Origin: Rhodospirillaceae bacterium
GTDB taxonomy: Bacteria; Pseudomonadota; Alphaproteobacteria; Rhodospirillales; JABHCV01
Direction: 5' to 3'
Length of the DNA stretch: 34,043 nucleotides
Assembly: GCA_013204045.1 (NCBI GenBank)
Contig: JABMOQ010000017.1
Location: forward strand, 1-34,043
Positions 25,639 through 33,943 of this stretch are shown here, piece after piece (within the stretch, counting starts at the first letter, position 1; each line of letters opens with the position of its first letter). The position numbers were made by a program, and so were the translations under genes. The notes under the pieces were generated by a model, which made no database searches, had not been told where the DNA came from, and saw only the letters and a program-made list of their open reading frames with translations.

Positions 25639-26190
25639 TCAGTCGGTGGCGTCGGCGGCCACTTGCATGCGGATTATCTTGTCCGGATCGTCGACAAGGC
25701 CGTTGGCGGATTGATCCCCGCGCTTGATCTTGGAGACGAAATTCATACCGCTGGTGACCTGGCCCCAGACGGTGTATTTGCCGTCAAGATGGCGGGCCCG
25801 GGCGAACACGATAAAGAACTGGGAATCTGCGCTGTCCGGGTGGTTGGCCCGGGCCATGGACAGGGTGCCGCGAACGTGCGGTTCGTCGGAAAATTCGGCA
25901 TCCAGGCCAACCCCAGAGCCGCCACTGCCGGTACCGGTGGGATCGCCGGTCTGGGCCATGAAACCAGCGATGACCCGATGGAAAACGATGCCGTCATAAA
26001 ACTTCTCGCGCACCAGTTCCTTGATGCGCGCCACATGCTTCGGGGCCAGGTCGGGGCGTAGCTGGATGACCACGCGGCCGTCTTTCAGGTCCAGAAAAAG
26101 GGTGTTTTCAGGATCGGCGGGTGTTTCGGCGCTGGCTATGGACATAAGGGCGGCGGTCAGGATCGCTATCAGGTTAAAAATACGGGGCAT
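25639..26190 (-). CDS. Exported cyclophilin-type peptidyl-prolyl isomerase
   Basis: 183-aa cyclophilin with an N-terminal signal peptide (hydrophobic residues 4-17, cleavage near ASAE), so probably periplasmic. It speeds cis-trans isomerisation at prolines. Core motifs are FYDGIVFHRVIAGFMAQTGDPTGTGSGG (catalytic Arg and Gln), RGTLSMARANHPDSADSQFFI and LDGKYTVWGQV. ATG 26190 is preferred; the frame continues to TTG 26202, which overlaps the CheZ-like stop. The two genes are adjacent and likely co-transcribed. Confidence 0.9.
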   Translation of the reverse strand: MPRIFNLIAILTAALMSIASAETPADPENTLFLDLKDGRVVIQLRPDLAPKHVARIKELVREKFYDGIVFHRVIAGFMAQTGDPTGTGSGGSGVGLDAEFSDEPHVRGTLSMARANHPDSADSQFFIVFARARHLDGKYTVWGQVTSGMNFVSKIKRGDQSANGLVDDPDKIIRMQVAADATD

Positions 26191-26198
26191 GGATATAA

Positions 26199-26729
26199 TC
26201 AATCAAACAGGGCGTCAATGGCGGATTGGTCAAGGCCTGCGCCATCAAGCTGCGGCCCGACGAGAAGTTTTTCGTCATCGGTTTTTTCTTCGCCTTCGAC
26301 AAGCACCTGATCAACCTCTGACTTGCCCCAAACGTCGATCAGGGCGTTGACCCGCTCTTCAATATAGGTCACCGACTTGACCACCTTGTTGACCCGCTGG
26401 CCGGTGATGTCCTGGAATGAGCAGGCCTCGAGGATGGTGTTGCCGCCGTTATCGATCTTATCGAGGAGGGCAATCTGGCCCGCATCGGTCAGCGACTTGC
26501 GAAGTGTAGAAACCGCCGAGATGGAACCTTCCGTCGCTTCCATGATGGTATTGGTGGCCTTTTCCGTGGCCTTGACGATGGCATCAAGCTGTTCGCCCAT
26601 GCTTTCGAACTGGTGTTCTTCATCGGCGGGGCGGCTGATGGCGGCGATTTCCTGGCGGACACGCTGGAGGTACTGGAAAAGACCAGCCAGTTCTTTTTTA
26701 AGTTTTTGGGCTTCTAATTCAGGAGACAT
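26199..26729 (-). CDS. CheZ-like phosphatase with FliM-like C-terminal peptide
   Basis: 176-aa helical protein similar to CheZ, which removes phosphate from CheY to reset the flagellar motor. Long helices cover most of the chain. SFQD107ITGQ111R matches the CheZ active-site pattern FQDLTGQ, where Asp143 and Gln147 act in E. coli. A flexible acidic stretch (about 137-165) leads to a C-terminal LDQSAIDALFD, resembling the FliM N-terminal CheY-binding peptide and playing the part of the CheZ C-terminal CheY-binding helix. Start ATG 26729. Alphaproteobacterial CheZ members are divergent and shorter; function is likely but untested. Confidence 0.72.
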   Translation of the reverse strand: MSPELEAQKLKKELAGLFQYLQRVRQEIAAISRPADEEHQFESMGEQLDAIVKATEKATNTIMEATEGSISAVSTLRKSLTDAGQIALLDKIDNGGNTILEACSFQDITGQRVNKVVKSVTYIEERVNALIDVWGKSEVDQVLVEGEEKTDDEKLLVGPQLDGAGLDQSAIDALFD

Positions 26730-26930
26730 GACGTTGTTAACCGTTCCTTTTGCTGCCCACCTATGCCCAAGGGGAGCGTTGAAATTCTTAAGCTAGAGCC
26801 TTCAATCCTGAGACAATAGGCCAGCATCCAAACAATTCTAGCCAAAATACCATGAATCGCCAGTAATTTAGACTTTTATGGCTCCGTTAATAACTTGTAT
26901 TTAAGGGAAAATCCACCCTTGCCCGTGATT
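26730..26930. other. Intergenic region upstream of the CheZ-like gene
   Basis: About 200 AT-richer bases between the CheZ-like start and the 3' end of the next leftward gene. A short AAGGG/CCCTT inverted repeat lies near 26896-26915 and could weakly end transcription of the small basic gene; otherwise no clear promoter, RNA or repeat is visible. Confidence 0.3.
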
Positions 26931-27248
26931 TTAACCTTTTTGGGACCGGTCACTGCCCGGCATCAAGGCCTTCATGGCGATGGCTTCGATCTTTTTTTTG
27001 TCATTGGCCGACATATTGTCGAAAATTTTTGACTGGGCGCGCTGTACTTCTATGGCATTTCGGATCAATTCGGCGCGTTCCGATGAAGCCTCCTTGGCCT
27101 CTGGAACGCCAACCGGCTCTGCCTTGTTCTTGGCCTCATCTTTGGCGGTTTTCTTGATCTCACGGATGGTCTGAAGCTTTTCCTTGGCCTGTTTGTCCAT
27201 AACGATGGACAGCATGGCGTTTGAGAAAAGTTTCTTGATTTTCTTCAT
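26931..27248 (-). CDS. Small basic helical protein, function unknown
   Basis: 105-aa highly charged protein of no family I can name. It starts MKKIKKLFSN and is rich in Lys, Glu and Ala, with predicted long helices (DKQAKEKLQTIREIKKTAKDEAKNK and SERAELIRNAIEVQRAQSKIFDNM) and a basic tail. The frame extends to 27290, but ATG 27248 gives the natural-looking start; the ribosome-binding site is weak (AGGGCC). It may be a coiled-coil or nucleic-acid-binding protein; that is a guess. Confidence 0.6.
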   Translation of the reverse strand: MKKIKKLFSNAMLSIVMDKQAKEKLQTIREIKKTAKDEAKNKAEPVGVPEAKEASSERAELIRNAIEVQRAQSKIFDNMSANDKKKIEAIAMKALMPGSDRSQKG

Positions 27249-27416
27249 GATGTTTGGCCCTGTAGTCGTGTTCCCGGCTTCAATGCCCACCCTTCAAGTA
27301 AACGGCAAGCGGGGCTGACGTCGGGGACGCAATAATGCTATAGGGGGCATAATGACGGGGAAAAAGTTTCCAAATTATTTCCACAGACACAAAAACGGCT
27401 GAAAATTGAGATTTTA

Positions 27417-28670
27417 ATGGACAATGATCTTCTCAGGCGCCTGTTCGATGGTGCCGTCGCCGCCGCCGACCCGGCCCTGACGTTACCTGGGCACCTGCCG
27501 CCCCGGCCATCCGGGCGCACCATCGTCATTGGCGCCGGCAAGGGGGCGGCGAGCATGGCCCGCGCCGTCGAGGATAACTGGTCGGGGGACCTCGAGGGGC
27601 TGGTCATTACCCGCTACGGCCATGCCGTGCCTTGCCGCCGCATCGAGGTGGTCGAGGCCGCCCACCCGGTTCCCGATGCCGCCGGTGAAAACGCCGCCGG
27701 CCGGATACTGGAGATGGTTTCAGGCCTCGGCGAAGATGATCTGGTGTTGTGCCTTATATCCGGTGGCGGCTCGGCCCTGTTGAGCCGGCCGGCCGCCGGG
27801 CTGACTCTGGCGGACAAACAGGCCCTGAATGGCGCGTTGCTCAAATCCGGGGCGACAATTTCGGAAATGAACTGTGTGCGCAAGCATCTGTCGGCGATCA
27901 AGGGGGGGCGGCTGGCCGTCGCCGCGGCGCCGGCAAGGGTGGTAACGCTGGCGATTTCCGATGTGCCCGGCGACGATCCGGCGGTGATTGCATCGGGGCC
28001 GACGGTCGCCGACCCGACGAGCCTTGGCGATGCCCGGGCGGTTCTTGAAAAATATCGCATAGAGCCGGGCCGGGCGATCGCCGCTGTGCTCGCCGATGGT
28101 GGCTCGGAAACACCAAAACCGGGCGACGGGCGCCTTGCCAATACGCAAACAATTTTGATCGCGACACCGCAAATGGCGCTTGAGGCGGCGGCCCGGATCG
28201 CCCGAACGGCCGCAATCGAGCCGTTGATCCTGGGTGACAGCATCGAGGGCGAGGCCCGCGTGGTTGCCGCCGAACACGCCGAACTGGCGCTGGGTTATCA
28301 GGCTGTCGGGGCAGCGGTGAAACCGCCGTTGGTGCTGCTCTCCGGTGGCGAGACGACGGTAACCGTTGCCGGCAATGGCCGTGGTGGCCGCAATGCGGAA
28401 TACATGCTGGCCATGGCGATTGCCCTGGACGGGCGGGCGGGTATTTCGGCCATCGCCTGCGATACGGACGGCATCGACGGCAGCGAGGATAACGCCGGTT
28501 GTGTGATCGGCCCCGATACCCTGGCCCGGGCCAGGGCCTTGGGTCTGGACGCGGCCGCCATGCTGGCCAATAATGATGCTTACGGGTTCTTTTCGGCCTT
28601 GGGCGATCTTGTCATGACCGGGCCGACGCTGACCAACGTCAACGATTTCCGCGCCATTTTGGTGCAATAA
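27417..28670 (+). CDS. ttuD: Glycerate 2-kinase (MOFRL family)
   Basis: 417-aa cytoplasmic enzyme of the GckA/TtuD family that phosphorylates D-glycerate to 2-phosphoglycerate; old annotations say hydroxypyruvate reductase. The N-terminus has the Lys of GAGKGAASMARAVE and the phosphate loop LCLISGGGSALL. NCVRKHLSAIKGGRLAVAA and ISDVPGDDPAVIASGPTVADPT are diagnostic. The C-terminal MOFRL part has LLSGGETTVTV, GRGGRNAEYMLAMA and CDTDGIDGSEDNAG. Start ATG 27417. A pyruvate kinase gene follows, so product can flow through enolase to pyruvate. Confidence 0.92.
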   Translation: MDNDLLRRLFDGAVAAADPALTLPGHLPPRPSGRTIVIGAGKGAASMARAVEDNWSGDLEGLVITRYGHAVPCRRIEVVEAAHPVPDAAGENAAGRILEMVSGLGEDDLVLCLISGGGSALLSRPAAGLTLADKQALNGALLKSGATISEMNCVRKHLSAIKGGRLAVAAAPARVVTLAISDVPGDDPAVIASGPTVADPTSLGDARAVLEKYRIEPGRAIAAVLADGGSETPKPGDGRLANTQTILIATPQMALEAAARIARTAAIEPLILGDSIEGEARVVAAEHAELALGYQAVGAAVKPPLVLLSGGETTVTVAGNGRGGRNAEYMLAMAIALDGRAGISAIACDTDGIDGSEDNAGCVIGPDTLARARALGLDAAAMLANNDAYGFFSALGDLVMTGPTLTNVNDFRAILVQ

Positions 28671-28680
28671 AAAGTTAATA

Positions 28681-28716
28681 GTATTCGTTTAATAACAGGG
28701 TGTTATTCACGAATAC
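28681..28716. promoter_or_regulatory. Long inverted repeat before pyruvate kinase gene
   Basis: GTATTCGTTTAATAACA (28681-28697) pairs with TGTTATTCACGAATAC (28701-28716): 8 bp and 7 bp stems around a small internal mismatch, with a GGG loop. It is AT-rich and has no T-tract, so an operator or RNA structure is more likely than a terminator. It lies 18 bases before the start codon. Confidence 0.6.
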
Positions 28717-28733
28717 ATTGAAAGCATACAGTC

Positions 28734-30149
28734 ATGAGACGCAGACGCAGGGCAAAGATCATCGCCACCCTCGGCCCGAAAACGTCGAGTGAGGAACAAA
28801 TATCCGCCCTGTTCAGGGCCGGCGCAGACGTATTCCGGCTGAATTTCAGCCACGGCGCCCATGAAGGCCACAAAGAACGCTACGATATCATCCGTTCGCT
28901 GGAACAGCAGTTCAACCGACCGATCGCCATTCTGCTTGATCTGCAGGGGCCGAAGCTGCGACTTGGCGAGTTTGAAAATGGCAGCGCCAAAGTACTTGCC
29001 GGCAATCCATTTCGCCTTGAGCTGAACAATACAAAAGGCAACGACGTCAGCGCTTCGCTACCCCACCCTGAAATTTTTGCCGCCCTGAAGCCGGAAATGA
29101 ATTTGTTGCTGGATGACGGCAAGGTGGCACTGAAAGTCGTTCGCTGCGGCGCGGATTTTGCCGAAACCATGGTCATCAACGGCGGTGTGTTATCCGATCA
29201 CAAGGGTGTCAACGTGCCGAGTGCCATTCTGGACCTGTCGCCGATTACCGAAAAGGATCGCATCGACCTGAAATATGGCCTCGATCTTGGCGTCGATTGG
29301 GTGGCGCTGTCATTTGTGCAGCGCCCGGAAGACATTATCGAGGCTAAAAAACTGATCGAAGGCCGGGCCGGGATCATGGCGAAACTGGAAAAGCCGTCGG
29401 CCATCGAACACCTGGACGAAATTGTCGAACTGTCTGATGCGCTGATGGTGGCGCGTGGCGATCTGGGTGTTGAATTGCCGCCGGAAGATGTGCCGGCCGT
29501 GCAAAAGCAGATCATTTACGCCTGCCGGGGGGCCGGCAAGCCGGTCGTTGTCGCTACACAGATGCTCGAGTCCATGATTCATGCACCGACCCCGACACGG
29601 GCCGAGGCGTCCGACGTCGCCACCGCCATTTATGATGGCGCCGATGCGGTGATGCTGTCAGCGGAAACTGCCGTTGGCGACTATCCGATGGAAAGCGTGG
29701 CGATGATGGACCGCATTATCAACCGGGTTGAGGTCGATCCGATTTATCGCAAGATCACCAACGCCGAGCGCCGGGAGCCGGAAAATACGGCCGCCGACGC
29801 CATTTCGGCGGCGGCCCGGCAGACAGCGCAAACCGTGTCGGCGACCGTCATCGTCACCTTCAGTTCATCCGGTTCGACGACCATGCGCGCCGCCCGTGAG
29901 CGTCCGAATGTTCCCATCCTGGGGCTGACACCGAATCCCTCTACGGCGCGCAAACTGGCCCTGGCGTGGGGCGTTCATTCTGTTTTGACGCCGGACCTGA
30001 CCAGCTTTACGGAAATGGTCAATATCGCCCTCGAGGTGGCGAAGATGGAAGAATTCGCCGTCAAGGGCGATGCGATCGTGGTCACGGCCGGGGTTCCTTT
30101 TGGCACTCCGGGCGCCACCAACATTCTCAGAATAGCCTGGGCTGAATGA
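28734..30149 (+). CDS. pyk: Pyruvate kinase
   Basis: 471-aa glycolytic enzyme converting phosphoenolpyruvate and ADP to pyruvate and ATP. It has the N-terminal RRRRAKIIATLGPKTSS, DVFRLNFSHGAHEGH, the active-site MAKLEKPSAIEHLDEI and MVARGDLGVELPPEDVPAVQKQII, and TQMLESMIHAPTPTRAEASDVATAIYDGADAVMLSAETAVGDYP. The C-terminal domain is of normal length. Start ATG 28734 lacks a clear ribosome-binding site but fits the family start. The 36-base inverted repeat just upstream may control it. Partnered with the glycerate kinase gene. Confidence 0.97.
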   Translation: MRRRRRAKIIATLGPKTSSEEQISALFRAGADVFRLNFSHGAHEGHKERYDIIRSLEQQFNRPIAILLDLQGPKLRLGEFENGSAKVLAGNPFRLELNNTKGNDVSASLPHPEIFAALKPEMNLLLDDGKVALKVVRCGADFAETMVINGGVLSDHKGVNVPSAILDLSPITEKDRIDLKYGLDLGVDWVALSFVQRPEDIIEAKKLIEGRAGIMAKLEKPSAIEHLDEIVELSDALMVARGDLGVELPPEDVPAVQKQIIYACRGAGKPVVVATQMLESMIHAPTPTRAEASDVATAIYDGADAVMLSAETAVGDYPMESVAMMDRIINRVEVDPIYRKITNAERREPENTAADAISAAARQTAQTVSATVIVTFSSSGSTTMRAARERPNVPILGLTPNPSTARKLALAWGVHSVLTPDLTSFTEMVNIALEVAKMEEFAVKGDAIVVTAGVPFGTPGATNILRIAWAE

Positions 30150-30171
30150 GGTCTTTGGGCGGAATCATTTT

Positions 30172-31047
30172 ATGATCGGTGATCTGTTTTCCATCATTGC
30201 GCCGGTATTCATCTGCGCCGGCATTGGCTTTATCTGGGCCAGGCAAGATCACCCCTATGACACAAACCTGGTCACCACCCTGGTGACCAATATCGGTGCG
30301 CCGTGCCTGGTGTTTTATACGCTGGTTGACGTCAAGATCGACATCGAAGCGTTCTCGACCATGGCGATGGCTTCGATCGCGGCGACCGCTCTCTTTGGTA
30401 TCATCAGTGCCGTTATCATCAAGGCCCTTGGCGCCAATTTGCGCACCTTTGTGCCGTCCATGATGTTCACCAACTGTGGCAATATGGGCTTGCCACTTTC
30501 GCTGCTGGCCTTTGGCGATCCCGGGCTGGCGCTAGCGATCGTGTTTTTTATGGTTTCCGCCGTCGGCCAGTTCACCATCGGCATGGCTATGGCGTCGGGG
30601 CATATGTCGCCGGAAAAGTTGGCCCGGATGCCGCTTTTGTACGCCGTCGCTGCCGGACTGGCGGTCATCGTTACCGGTTACAGGCCACCCGATGTGTTTA
30701 TTAACACGACCAACCTTCTGGGCGGCATGACCATTCCGCTGATGCTGATCACGCTAGGCATTTCACTGGCAAAGCTGAAGGTCGCAAGCTTTGGCCGCAG
30801 TATCGGATTTTCCGTTTTGCGGCTGGTGATGGGGGTTGCCGTCGGTGTTGTGCTGGCCGATCTGTTCGGGTTCACGGGCGTTGAGCGTGGGGTGCTGATT
30901 TTGCAATCGGCCATGCCGGTCGCCGTTTTCAACTATCTGTTCGCCGTGCGTTATGACCGGGCCCCGGAAGAAGTCGCCGGCATGGTCGTCATTTCAACGG
31001 CCCTGTCATTCGCAACCCTGCCGGCGTTGCTGTGGTTTGTTCTTTAG
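30172..31047 (+). CDS. AEC-family transporter (auxin efflux carrier type)
   Basis: 291-aa membrane protein of the AEC family, which exports or imports organic acids such as malonate or malate in bacteria. About ten hydrophobic segments in two repeats are seen. SMMFTNCGNMGLPLSLLAFG is the signature with the conserved Asn, and MTIPLMLITLGISLAKLK is typical of the second half. Substrate unknown; the neighbouring glycerate kinase and pyruvate kinase make a carboxylate plausible. Start ATG 30172, 22 bases after pyk. Confidence 0.85.
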   Translation: MIGDLFSIIAPVFICAGIGFIWARQDHPYDTNLVTTLVTNIGAPCLVFYTLVDVKIDIEAFSTMAMASIAATALFGIISAVIIKALGANLRTFVPSMMFTNCGNMGLPLSLLAFGDPGLALAIVFFMVSAVGQFTIGMAMASGHMSPEKLARMPLLYAVAAGLAVIVTGYRPPDVFINTTNLLGGMTIPLMLITLGISLAKLKVASFGRSIGFSVLRLVMGVAVGVVLADLFGFTGVERGVLILQSAMPVAVFNYLFAVRYDRAPEEVAGMVVISTALSFATLPALLWFVL

Positions 31048-31051
31048 TCGA

Positions 31052-31669
31052 TTAATCGAAATACTTGTCGAATTCGAACCAGAAAATGGTGAACACCATC
31101 AGGAACATGATGAATTCGATCAGGGTGATGACCATCAGCAAATTGGAAATGCGCCGGGCCATCGGTCGCATGGATTGCCAGACCGTACACATATACCAGC
31201 GCCAGCCGGGAACCCACGACCACTTCTGCCACAGGTAGATATAACGGTGCAGGTCGCGGCCCCACTGGACCAGGCTTTTATCGACTTCGTCGATACGGGC
31301 CTCACGCTCCTGTTTGGTGGTGCCAGAGTATTCATCGGTCACGACCAGATGGGCGGTGCCGTCCGTTTGTGGTTGGATGGCAAACCGGGTCGCCGTTTTC
31401 AGGCCCGTATCGTAAGTAATCCGGATGCCGCCTTCCTCAGCGGTGACCGTTAAGACGGTCTCTATTTCGCGGCCGTTACTCAGGTTCTTGGCCTTCATGC
31501 GGTAAGTATGGGCACCGGTTTGTTCGAACTCTAGAAACTCCATCTGCGAGTTAATGCGCAGCAGACGCTGAGGATTTTCCATGAAACCGGTAAGCCAGCC
31601 GGCATCGAACGGCGTCGTGATGGTGACCCAGGCGGCGTCCTGGTCTTCCGGGGGTAATTCGTCGTTCAT
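31052..31669 (-). CDS. SRPBCC-like protein with C-terminal membrane anchor
   Basis: 205-aa protein that I cannot place firmly. Residues about 10-125 read like a START/SRPBCC (polyketide cyclase-type) lipid- or ligand-binding domain: WVTITTPFDAGWLTGFMENPQRLLRINSQMEFLEF, then beta strands with IRITYDTGL. An Arg/Trp-rich amphipathic linker (about 130-175) follows, then one strong membrane segment (about 179-200) and a short acidic tail. The start ATG overlaps the UspA-like stop (ATGA), so the two are translationally coupled. Confidence 0.65.
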   Translation of the reverse strand: MNDELPPEDQDAAWVTITTPFDAGWLTGFMENPQRLLRINSQMEFLEFEQTGAHTYRMKAKNLSNGREIETVLTVTAEEGGIRITYDTGLKTATRFAIQPQTDGTAHLVVTDEYSGTTKQEREARIDEVDKSLVQWGRDLHRYIYLWQKWSWVPGWRWYMCTVWQSMRPMARRISNLLMVITLIEFIMFLMVFTIFWFEFDKYFD

Positions 31670-32127
31670 GGGTGAGGCACGATCATCAGGCGGGCCTTAA
31701 GGCCGCGGGCAAGGGTATCGAGCACCATGCGCGAGCGATAGCCGGTCAAGCCTTTTGGCCTGGGGGCGCCAATTACCACCATGTCATAATTATCCAAGTT
31801 GCAGGCGTCGATCAGGCATTCGGCAGGTTTACCGACACGCACGTCACTTTCGCACGTCACGCCTTTTTCCTCGGCGGCTTCGTGAAGGCGCCTAACTTCC
31901 TCGGCGGCCTCGTTGGCCAGTTGGTTTTCCACATAGCTGCCGAAGCGGATTTGCGAAACCGCGTTATTGAGCCAGTCATCGCCCATCATGCCTTTCCAGA
32001 AATCTGGCACCACAAACAAATGGAACAGGGCGGCGCCACTTTCGGCGGCCAGCCCGACGGCGGCCTCTTCGGCGGCCCGGCCCCCCGGCGTACCGTGGCT
32101 GGCGATGATGATCTTTGACATTTTCAT
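31666..32127 (-). CDS. Universal stress protein, UspA family
   Basis: 153-aa soluble alpha/beta protein of the Usp family. It has the N-terminal IIIASHGTPGGRAAEEAAVGLA strand-helix, a middle helix-rich insert with KGMMGDDW, and near the C-terminus YDMVVIGAPRPKGLTGYRSRMVLDTLARGLKARLMIVPHP. The ATP-binding GxxG-x9-GS motif is changed (GAPRPKGLTGYRS), so nucleotide binding is uncertain. First start ATG 32127, with MSKI two codons on as alternative. Coupled to the SRPBCC-like gene. A terminator precedes it, so the pair has its own promoter. Confidence 0.85.
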   Translation of the reverse strand: MKMSKIIIASHGTPGGRAAEEAAVGLAAESGAALFHLFVVPDFWKGMMGDDWLNNAVSQIRFGSYVENQLANEAAEEVRRLHEAAEEKGVTCESDVRVGKPAECLIDACNLDNYDMVVIGAPRPKGLTGYRSRMVLDTLARGLKARLMIVPHP

Positions 32128-32144
32128 TGGCTCTTTTTTAGCAC

Positions 32145-32187
32145 AAACAGAAAAGGAAAACCCGGCGCTTTTCAGGGCGCCGGGTTT
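32145..32187 (-). terminator. Intrinsic terminator after the YeiH microprotein gene
   Basis: AAACCCGGCGC (32158-32168) pairs perfectly with GCGCCGGGTTT (32177-32187) around an eight-base loop. On the minus strand it is followed by a U-rich tract (T runs in 32147-32157). It ends the leftward yeiH operon before the UspA-like gene. Confidence 0.85.
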
Positions 32188-32210
32188 GCCGTTAGGTCAG
32201 ATCTTGACGA

Positions 32211-32366
32211 TCAGAACATTATATAGACGCCAAGGGCGATTGCCATTGCACAAAGAAGTGCGATGAAGTCCTCGCGGCGGTCGCTGGTAAAGAGTGACAG
32301 CGCCGAACCCCGATGGAACTTGGCACCGGCTTCTTCCTGAAGGTCGATGTCTTGAGAGTCAGTCAT
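32211..32366 (-). CDS. 51-aa membrane microprotein of the YeiH operon
   Basis: A short gene easily missed by length cut-offs. ATG 32366 follows AAGGGGAG at 11 bases and is 14 bases after the YeiH-type gene. The protein starts MTDSQDIDLQEEAGAKFHRG, has a short Arg-rich turn (TSDRREDF), then one membrane segment IALLCAMAIALGVYIMF ending right at the stop. A strong terminator follows, so it closes the operon. The start signal, the hydrophobic tail and the position support a real gene, perhaps a small subunit of the transporter. No family recognised. Confidence 0.7.
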   Translation of the reverse strand: MTDSQDIDLQEEAGAKFHRGSALSLFTSDRREDFIALLCAMAIALGVYIMF

Positions 32367-32380
32367 TTTTCATACTCCCC

Positions 32381-33943
32381 TTAAATGGTTTCATGAACAA
32401 ACAGGACGATCACGATCAGCGACAGCACGGCTTTGGCCGTGCCGACGATGCCGCCAATCACAAGGGGGGCACCGCCCGCCTGTTTCATAGACGCAATCGT
32501 GATCTGCATACCCAGTCCGGTCAGGCCAAAGGCGAAGAGAAGCGTGATCCACTGCCGGAACTTGGCTATCTTCTTGGCCGTATGGCGGACCGCCTTGGTC
32601 GCTTTGCTGACGATCTTGTTGGCGTCCTTGGACAGGACCTTGGCGTTGTGCATGCCGCGCAGGGCCGTCTCGATGTCGATGGACATGACCTTCCTGTTTT
32701 CCAACAGGCTGGCCAGGGCCGCCTTCTGGTCGTCACGCTGAACATTGCCGGCTTCTGCCGCCAGGGTTGCTACCTGCTCGTCCTTGAGCATTTTCTCAGC
32801 CTTGATGTTGTTGTCGAAGTATTTACCCTTGTAGTGGTGGGCCGGCGCGAACACGCCGGTCGATGACAGGGCAAACATCAGGATAAAGCCCAACACGAAG
32901 ACCGGGAACTTCTCGAAGATGACAGAGCCGACGTTGACCTTGGCGCCGCCTTGCTCGCCTTCATGCTTGACGTACCAAACGGCTAGCCACAACACGATGA
33001 TCGGCAGGAACAACACCCGGGTGATATTGAAAATTTCGGCCACCTTCAGGGTTTCGATGCCGTCCGGCTGATACGCCAGAGCCGCACCGGCGACCTGCGC
33101 CGAATTAAGGATACCCGTACCGGCCCAGGCACCGAACTGAATATGTCCGAGGCCAAGGATGTGCCCGACAACCGGGAAAATGAACATGCAGCCGACGCCC
33201 CAGATCAGGATGGTGCCGATGGTGTAAGCGATTTCCGCAGACTTGGCCTGCACCACCGGAGCCGCGGCCACGGTCGCCGAAACGCCGCACACGCCCATAC
33301 CGGCCGATAGCACCCCACCCATGGAATTAGGGATATTCTTCATGCGGCCCAGTGCCAGAGTCATACCGACGGAACCAAGGACGAAGAAGCCGACCATCAT
33401 CGCCGACAACTTACCCAGCGACTGCAATTCGGCCAGACTGTAAAGGGTGCCCAGCAGGATAACACCTGTCTTCAGGCCAAGGCGCGACAGACGTACACCG
33501 TTCTGGGCCCATTCGGGGATGCCGAAGGCGTTGACGATGATCATACCGGCGAGGATGCCGATAACCACATAGTTGAGGCCCAGCACATCATGCAGGTACT
33601 TGCCACCCATCACCGGACCCATCGCCTTACTGGCCACGGCGACCAGCGGCGCGCCGTACCAGCGTACCAGCATCGCCACAATCAGAATGAAAATAGCCCC
33701 GGCGACCGCAGACAGGTAGTAGTCGGCATTGCCTTCTTCGTGTGAGCCGAACAGGTGCCAGACGCCGATTAGGACACTAATGCCGCCGAAGGCGTAACCC
33801 ATGCCGACCATTTCGCCGACATACTTCTTGTTTTTAAAGAAGCCGATGATTCCGTCCATGGAACCTGAGTCAGCCATGAAGGCGATGACGCAGAAAATAA
33901 TACCCATGATCAGAAGAGCCGGATGTTTTTTGGTGTAAACCAT
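32381..33943 (-). CDS. YeiH-family putative sulfate/anion exporter, extended form
   Basis: 520-aa membrane protein of the YeiH (Cons_hypoth698) family, called putative sulfate exporter; substrate unproven. The core has AFGIPEWAQNGVRLSRLGLKTGVILLG, MGVCGVSATVAAAPVVQ and GAWAGTGILNSAQVAGAALAY, all typical. It is much longer than the usual roughly 340 aa: three extra N-terminal membrane segments (about 8-25, 47-65 and 77-95) and a charged soluble insert (about 365-462) before the last two segments. ATG 33943 has GGGGAAGGAAA upstream. The 51-aa microprotein follows in the same operon. Confidence 0.85.
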   Translation of the reverse strand: MVYTKKHPALLIMGIIFCVIAFMADSGSMDGIIGFFKNKKYVGEMVGMGYAFGGISVLIGVWHLFGSHEEGNADYYLSAVAGAIFILIVAMLVRWYGAPLVAVASKAMGPVMGGKYLHDVLGLNYVVIGILAGMIIVNAFGIPEWAQNGVRLSRLGLKTGVILLGTLYSLAELQSLGKLSAMMVGFFVLGSVGMTLALGRMKNIPNSMGGVLSAGMGVCGVSATVAAAPVVQAKSAEIAYTIGTILIWGVGCMFIFPVVGHILGLGHIQFGAWAGTGILNSAQVAGAALAYQPDGIETLKVAEIFNITRVLFLPIIVLWLAVWYVKHEGEQGGAKVNVGSVIFEKFPVFVLGFILMFALSSTGVFAPAHHYKGKYFDNNIKAEKMLKDEQVATLAAEAGNVQRDDQKAALASLLENRKVMSIDIETALRGMHNAKVLSKDANKIVSKATKAVRHTAKKIAKFRQWITLLFAFGLTGLGMQITIASMKQAGGAPLVIGGIVGTAKAVLSLIVIVLFVHETI

